Source: Flammula alnicola (Eukaryota; Basidiomycota; Agaricomycetes; Agaricales; Strophariaceae). Taken from it: a stretch of DNA of 14,316 bases. Of the stretch, positions 8,194 to 14,316 are shown in pieces. The stretch lies in assembly GCA_015499995.1 (NCBI GenBank), contig JADNRV010000757.1, positions 1 to 14,316 on the forward strand, in the 5' to 3' direction. The notes beneath the pieces were generated by a model, which searched no databases, was not told the DNA's origin, and saw only the letters and a program-made list of their open reading frames with translations. How positions within the stretch are numbered: the stretch's first letter is position 1; every line of letters starts with the position of its first letter. The translations under genes and the position numbers were made by a program.

Positions 8194-8795
8194 CCGACGC
8201 AATCAATCCGTTGGGAAATTTCACATTTCAGCGTCCCGTTGATTTCTTCGGACGAGCATTCGAAATCCGGTTTCCCCTCAGTGGTTTCGCCGTTGTTGCC
8301 CGACTCTCGCGTTATGTGTATGGAGTCATAGATCCCTTGGGATCAGTACATACAGTTCACGCTGCGCAACTCAAGCAGTTTCTCAACTTCGCGTACCGCG
8401 CGGTCAAGTTACCTAATGAGGCAATCGGCTTGCCCATAGGTTACCGGGAATTCATTCAGTACCTACACGCCGACCCCCTCCAGCCTGCGCGTCTCACGGT
8501 CATTGGCGAGGCGGGAGGAATCCAATCCACACCCAACACACATCGCTACCCTCTCGAAATCGACTTTCCGAAGGACTCGATTATCGAAGAAGCTCTAGAG
8601 CTTTTGGAGAAGTTCGGCTCAGCCCGGAATAAGCGCACCGTTGATAGTATCATCCTGGCTACCGCTGCGCGCAACTCCCACGCTCCATATACCATTCGCA
8701 ACAAGCCGTTCCGAGGCCGTGGGAATAGGTCTCGTGTTTCGGACAATGCCTTGCACAGTAGCAATTCCTTTGGAATCGCTGGAGGGCGTATGTGA
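8184..8795 (+). CDS. Second retrotransposon frame, about 203 aa, function unknown
   Basis: This frame is -1 relative to Gag-Pol. It is open from 7839, but its first ATG is at 8184, inside ATGGATATAG where the Gag-Pol stop (8191-8193) lies, so from that ATG the overlap is 10 nt. It ends with TGA at 8793-8795 inside the 3' LTR. The protein has a hydrophobic/aromatic N-terminal half (PVDFFGRAFEIRFPLSGF), an acidic helical stretch (SIIEEALELLEKFG) and a basic RG-containing tail (PFRGRGNRSR) that could bind nucleic acid. I see no signal peptide or membrane segment, so it does not look like an envelope gene. Expression could be by termination-reinitiation at 8184, by -1 slippage upstream (TTTCCCA at 8007-8013 is correctly phased) or by splicing. 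I do not recognise the family; conservation in related copies would show whether it is real. Confidence 0.6.
   Translation: MDIADAINPLGNFTFQRPVDFFGRAFEIRFPLSGFAVVARLSRYVYGVIDPLGSVHTVHAAQLKQFLNFAYRAVKLPNEAIGLPIGYREFIQYLHADPLQPARLTVIGEAGGIQSTPNTHRYPLEIDFPKDSIIEEALELLEKFGSARNKRTVDSIILATAARNSHAPYTIRNKPFRGRGNRSRVSDNALHSSNSFGIAGGRM
8781..8790 (+). other. Polypurine tract (plus-strand primer)
   Basis: GGAGGGCG followed by TA directly abuts the 3' LTR, where second-strand DNA priming must occur. It is short and interrupted by one C, so it is a weak but correctly placed tract. It also encodes the last residues of the second frame. Confidence 0.55.
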
Positions 8796-9025
8796 CGGTA
8801 GTCACTGACTCACCCAAACTTGGACGTTAGTCAAGTAACTTACATCATCTTTCTTACCGTAGGTTTCTATAACATTCCATATTATTCAATAAGTATTACG
8901 TAGGCAGATTTTTAGTATATAAAGAGTCGGATAGCTAGTAGAGTAGACGACCTTGAATTTAGTGTTTATCCTATCTTTCGAGGTTTGACCGTGTGCCGGG
9001 ACTCGTGTTCTCACGCCCCGTCACA
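8791..9025 (+). repeat. 3' LTR (235 bp)
   Basis: No difference from the 5' LTR over its whole length (offset 8311). Its first five bases, TGTGA, supply the TGA stop (8793-8795) of the second frame. Its TATA box is at 8916-8923, so a transcript started here would run into the last GH16 exon and on toward the aldo/keto reductase gene. Confidence 0.97.
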
Positions 9026-9030
9026 AGGAC
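9026..9030. repeat. Target-site duplication, right copy (AGGAC)
   Basis: AGGAC directly follows the terminal CA of the 3' LTR and matches 475-479 exactly, which fixes the element ends. Confidence 0.95.
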
Positions 9031-9061
9031 ATGGCTGACCGTGTCTCTAACTAAATTCTAG

Positions 9062-9095
9062 TGATTACGTGAAGATGTGGGAGAAGTGCAAGTAG
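9062..9095 (+). other. Terminal exon of the GH16 gene
   Basis: After the TTCTAG acceptor the frame reads DYVKMWEKCK then TAG (9093-9095), matching the conserved GH16 ending D-x-V-x-M/V-W/Y. The first base completes a codon split by the intron (AT|T, Ile). It lies 36 bp beyond the 3' LTR and is separated from its preceding exon by 8.7 kb. Confidence 0.8.
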
Positions 9096-9753
9096 ACAAG
9101 ACGAGATGGGAAGGCATAGCAGGGACGGAGTGACGTTTGCTTGACGCGCACGACGCCTAGCGCAGCTTTCCCTGTCGATTCTTGCTTTTTGGAATTGTTG
9201 GCGTGGGTGGTGAAGCAGATGGTTCGTTTCAGCTGTCAGTATCATCCATCGTGCATCTCGGTACAGAGGTTCTGGACCGCGCTTGGATGCAGCTGAGTCT
9301 GCGTGCAACGAAGAATGATGAACGAGCCATACTTAGAGAACTTCAACAAACGCACGGCGACTCTGGGCACGGACATGGACTACTTGGTTATGTAATGTTT
9401 TATACATGAAACACGTCGGTGCATTTTAGTTATCCAGTTTTCATACCTACATACATACAGTAATACATATACACGTACACGTACATTGTTAGACTGTCAA
9501 ATATTTATAGGTGCCCTTGACCAGTCATCATATGAATACTAGATGCATTTTTTGGCGCAGAGGGCTAGTTGACAAGGGCTTTATTTCTGATCAAGGGTAA
9601 GGATCCGGAATAATGATTTGTGCGAATACAGGGGGATTTGTCAGACATGGTCCGGGAATTGGGAAGCGCCGGATAACTATAAGTAAGCCTTCTCAAATCT
9701 TGACAGTGGCGCCCATCCTCTGACGATTCGTTCATTTTCTTTCACACACCAAC
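9096..9753. other. Intergenic region, no gene recognised
   Basis: Contains the GH16 3' untranslated region and the upstream region of the aldo/keto reductase gene. Open frames here are short and resemble nothing I know. A simple TACA/ACGTAC-rich stretch lies at about 9446-9487. Confidence 0.6.
9678..9683 (+). promoter_or_regulatory. TATA-like element of the aldo/keto reductase gene
   Basis: TATAAG lies 76 bp before the ATG at 9754 and is followed by a pyrimidine-rich stretch (TTCATTTTCTTTCACACACC), a common arrangement in fungal promoters. Confidence 0.45.
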
Positions 9754-11362
9754 ATGGCTGCCCAGATCCCCAAAATCAAGCTCAACAACGGAGTTGAGGT
9801 TCCCATCATCGGTGAGTATCCTCAGACTGGAGCTGGCCGCTTATGGATAATGAGCATGAACGACCCATTGACGTTCAACATCGTGCCCTGTCTCACCCAG
9901 GTACTGGCTCGTACGCAGATCCGACACCAGAAGACCAAGCAAGAGTAAAGGACTGGATTTTGACTGCGCTTAAGGTGAGGCGTCTATACAGATGAACGAC
10001 CGTGATACTCAATATACTGTTCGCACCGTGGCTTTGCTCTGCGTAGAATGGCTACCGCCACATTGACACCGCCGTCCTTTACGGTAGGAGGTCCATGGGC
10101 GTATAATTTCCTTTGTCTAAAGGAATCAGCACAGGTACCGAAAAGGTTGTTGGAGAGGCTATAAAGGCGTCGGGCATTCCGCGCGAGGAGATTTTCGTGA
10201 CGGCGAAGCTTCGTGAGTCAAGCCTCTGATCGGACATCACGCAGCATCTCATAATAACTTTTCGTTCCACTGTAGACCTAATCATTTTGAACGTGTTCGA
10301 GAGTCTTTCGAGACTAGTCTTGCAAATTTAGGGACAGGCTATGTCGACTTGGTAAGTTTGGCGATGATTCCTTTCTCTGTTCAAGTCCTGGAGTGTGAAT
10401 TAGAACCTCAACAGTATATGATGCACTTGCCTCAAGCTATCGTTTACGAAGGTTAGTCTTGCTTTATTCAGGACACAAGCTTTGACCTTCATATGTATCA
10501 TCATGGAAATGTAGAAGGAACATTTTTCCCCAGAACCCAGACGGCACAGTCAAGACTACTGACAGCGTGACATTCAACGATGCTTGGGCCGAAATGGAGA
10601 AGCTCCTGGATACAGGAAAAGTCAGGGCTATAGGCGTTAGCAATTTCTCAGTCAAAAAGTTAGTACGCACTATCGTTTTGTTGGCCGTCAGTGCCATGAT
10701 ATTGATGACAACTCCTTTGCAGTCTTGAAAAGTTGTTCACGACTGCGAAAGTGGCCCCTGCAATGAACCAGGTCGAGCACGTATTTCCTTCGTTCACTTA
10801 TGATTTTGCTAGTCGTAACTTTGATTCGCTTGTTCATTTATAGATTACATCCTTACCTCGCTCAAAACGGGCTCCGAGAATATTGCGCGAAGAAGGGCAT
10901 TGCCATGACAGCGTATACGCCGAGTGGTAAGCGCACCGGGATCGTTTTCACATATCGACTTGTATACTAATGTGATCTCTAGGTTACTCGATCGTTCGCA
11001 GCGACCCGTTGATCGTGAGCCTTGCTGATAAGTACAAAGTCACACCCACACAGGTGATCTTTGCCTGGCACCTCTCGAGAGGTACTGTCATTGTTCCGAA
11101 GAGCGAAAATAATGAAAGGCAGAAAGAAAATATCAACGTGGGTCCATTAACTTTATCTCAAACATAATGTATAAAACAAAATTTTCATTTGTCAATGAAT
11201 CTGTAGATTCCGACCCTTTCAGAGGAAGATATCGACAAGATATGGGCCTTGGACCGTGGCGAGCGACTTTGTGGCAAGGTCGACGCAAAGACTGGACAAC
11301 TATACGGGTGGACATTGGAGCAGTTTGGTTGGGAAAACTACCACCCGAAGCTTCAAGTTTAA
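9754..11362 (+). CDS. Aldo/keto reductase, multi-exon, two junctions out of frame
   Basis: NADPH-dependent (alpha/beta)8-barrel oxidoreductase of about 317 aa, the usual length. It would reduce aldehydes or ketones in the cytosol; substrate unknown. Exons I infer: 9754-9811, 9901-9974, 10047-10083, 10135-10212, 10276-10351, 10415-10451, 10515-10658, 10723-10776, 10844-10926, 10983-11137, 11207-11362. Seen motifs: start KLNNGVEVPIIG; GYRHIDTAVLYGTE with catalytic Asp and Tyr; VTAKL with catalytic Lys; YMMHLPQA with catalytic His; KVRAIGVSNFS; VELHPYLAQNGL; cofactor motif VPKSENNERQ near the C-terminus; end HPKLQV. The join 10776/10844 requires a GC donor (GCACGT) and then restores NQVELHPYL exactly. 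Joins 10212/10276 and 10451/10515 use excellent donors (GTGAGT, GTTAGT), but the following exon is then misphased, although each exon keeps a family-like frame. Either these junctions are unusual or the gene has small indels and is decaying. Family call is firm; intactness is not. Confidence 0.85.
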
Positions 11363-12079
11363 AATGGTTGACATATGGGACGAGTCATGACGCGGAGTCC
11401 ACATACAAGTCAGCCGGTCCCGGGCGAGAAAGACTACTAGAGAAAGATGGGGAGAATTCTGGAAGGAAGAAAACAGGATAACGAATTTGCATGTATGTGA
11501 ACATGGAGTGTATGCAAGATAAGGATAGCAGTGTTAGCGCTAAACAATATATTAAGCGAGACACCTAGATAAGGCTAGTGTGGCGTCGCCTGCGGACAAT
11601 CTAACTGCCAGTTGTACAATCGAAATTTTTCCATCACCTTGGTCCTATTTATTATCTCTTTAACTGTTACTAAGGCGTATGTAGCTGTGTTCTTCTCTAC
11701 CTCGAAGTTATGTAGAGTGCATATTGGTGTTTCTCTGTTTTAAGACTCTACTCGCCATGCCTGGGAAGGCGCTACAACTTGTACATAAGTACTCATATGT
11801 ACATGCTTTGGATAATCATTATTATCTGCGAACAAAGTTAAACTGACATGAAACGCTGCACCCCAGAAGCGCCATGCGTACTGTATACAAAATAAATCTG
11901 TATACATACACAAAGTGAATTGCAGGGCCTATCAGGGGAGAAAGGGAGGAAGGAAGTCGCTGTCAAGACTGGGCACATCATGTCTGACAATGCAGCAAGG
12001 ACGACAAAGGTGCCTCTGAGTAGGAGGAACGGAAAGGGGGTAGAGTGGAAAGATATGAATCGTTGTCGTTCTCCAATCT
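11363..12079. other. Spacer between convergent genes
   Basis: 3' flanks of the aldo/keto reductase (+) and the helicase (-). No coding sequence recognised. AT-rich around 11520-11900. It contains an 8-bp perfect inverted repeat, TGTACATA/TATGTACA, at 11780-11803 and two CTGTATAC copies at 11881-11905. Confidence 0.6.
11780..11803. repeat. Short inverted repeat (8-bp arms)
   Basis: TGTACATA (11780-11787) and TATGTACA (11796-11803) are exact reverse complements around an 8-nt centre containing AGTACT. Could be a hairpin or a chance palindrome in AT-rich spacer. Confidence 0.6.

Positions 12080-14316
<2,237 letters not shown>

Larger units (their letters stand above)
480..9025 (+). mobile_element. 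Complete Ty3/gypsy (chromovirus-type) LTR retrotransposon, 8546 bp
   Basis: The element is bounded by two 235-bp LTRs that I read as identical base for base, with 5-bp AGGAC duplications outside (475-479 and 9026-9030). Inside, in order: leader with a spliceosomal-type intron (824-870), one Gag-Pol frame (871-8193) encoding Gag, zinc knuckle, protease, reverse transcriptase, RNase H, integrase and chromodomain-like module, a second frame (8184-8795), a short polypurine tract and the 3' LTR. The order PR-RT-RH-IN-chromodomain is that of Metaviridae chromoviruses. It lies in the same orientation as the GH16 gene it interrupts. Identical LTRs, intact duplication and an unbroken 7.3-kb frame mean insertion was recent and the copy may be autonomous. 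Confidence 0.97.
367..9061 (+). other. Last intron of the GH16 gene, occupied by the retrotransposon
   Basis: The exon before ends in AT at 366 and the exon after starts with T at 9062, giving ATT (Ile) and the family-like join AFR-I-DYVKMW. The donor is GCGAGT (367-372), a GC donor. On the 3' side CTGAC (9035-9039) and CTAAC (9047-9051) are branch-site candidates before the TTCTAG acceptor ending at 9061. Without the element and one copy of its target duplication the intron would be about 144 nt. The left 113 nt contain simple repeats: TTTCG x3 at 401-415 and GCGAAA x3 at 450-467. Confidence 0.72.
1..9095 (+). pseudogene. GH16 beta-glucanase-like gene, 3' exons only, nonsense codon and retrotransposon in last intron
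   Basis: Glycoside hydrolase family 16 (laminarinase/beta-1,3-glucan binding type), C-terminal part; the 5' part is left of the window. Exons I infer: 1-29 (AAPFDQ), 96-192 (FCLIIDLAAGGTSGWFPDNK, then GGKP, stop, FDGSLSA), 289-366 (AQDTWAAMWPASADDRAFR) and 9062-9095 (DYVKMWEKCK, stop 9093-9095). These match the family's APFDQ-x-F-x-L-I, AVGGTNGWFPD..GGKPW and D-x-VKMW segments in order and phase. Introns are 30-95 (GTGAGT, CTGAC, CAG), 193-288 (GTACTT, CTGAC, TAG) and 367-9061, the last with a GCGAGT donor and holding the retrotransposon. TAG at 170-172 replaces the conserved Trp after GGKP. A weak donor at 169 would splice the stop out in frame but also lose FDGSLSA. The family acts on cell-wall or extracellular beta-glucans; the catalytic ExDxxE motif lies outside the window. 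I call it a probable pseudogene, since the stop removes about 50 residues. Confidence 0.78.

Noticed and set aside
8184..8795. Envelope-like gene (errantivirus style)
   Set aside because: No signal peptide, no membrane-spanning segment, no Cys pattern or cleavage site visible.
9182..9409. 75-aa open frame after the GH16 gene
   Set aside because: No motif, no matching splice context, likely 3' untranslated or intergenic sequence.
9754..9948. 64-aa single-exon protein
   Set aside because: It is exon 1 of the aldo/keto reductase read through a GTGAGT...CACCCAG intron.
11167..11481. Separate 104-aa plus-strand gene
   Set aside because: Starts inside an aldo/keto reductase intron and reads the last exon out of frame; the in-frame reading (LSEEDIDKIWALDRGERLCG) is family-like.

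Overview
This is nuclear DNA from a fungus, most likely a mushroom-forming basidiomycete (Agaricomycotina). The genes are cut by many introns of about 50-95 nt with CTRAY/TACTAAC-type branch sites. The aldo/keto reductase, GH16 and PRP43 sequences look fungal, and the retrotransposon is a chromovirus-type Ty3/gypsy element with the fused gag-pol and 'GDCNAPATFQ' reverse transcriptase motif that I associate with Agaricomycetes.

Layout. (1) 1-366 and 9062-9095 (+) are the last four exons of a GH16 beta-glucanase-like gene that enters from the left. It has an in-frame TAG at 170-172 where the family has Trp. (2) 480-9025 (+) is a complete, apparently very young LTR retrotransposon of 8546 bp inserted in the last intron of that GH16 gene. 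It has two identical 235-bp LTRs, a 5-bp AGGAC target duplication, one uninterrupted 2440-codon Gag-Pol frame and a second small frame that runs into the 3' LTR. (3) 9096-9753 has no recognised gene. (4) 9754-11362 (+) is an aldo/keto reductase gene of about eleven exons with an intact catalytic tetrad but two splice junctions that do not keep frame. (5) 11363-12079 is the spacer between convergent genes. (6) 12080-14306 (-) is the C-terminal seven exons of a PRP43/DHX15 DEAH-box RNA helicase whose 5' part lies beyond the right edge.

Most notable points: the retrotransposon sits in a host intron and leaves the branch site, acceptor and 11-codon last exon intact; its own leader carries a textbook 47-nt spliceosomal intron ending exactly at the Gag-Pol ATG; a second frame of unknown function has no usable upstream ATG and overlaps the Gag-Pol stop; a twice-repeated, tryptophan-anchored module lies between the Gag zinc knuckle and the protease; three bZIP-type sites lie in U3; and three host introns appear to use GC rather than GT donors (GCNNGT). 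Functionally the three host genes are unrelated neighbours. Nothing here looks like an operon or gene cluster. All calls were made by reading the sequence and comparing it with remembered family motifs; no database search was possible.
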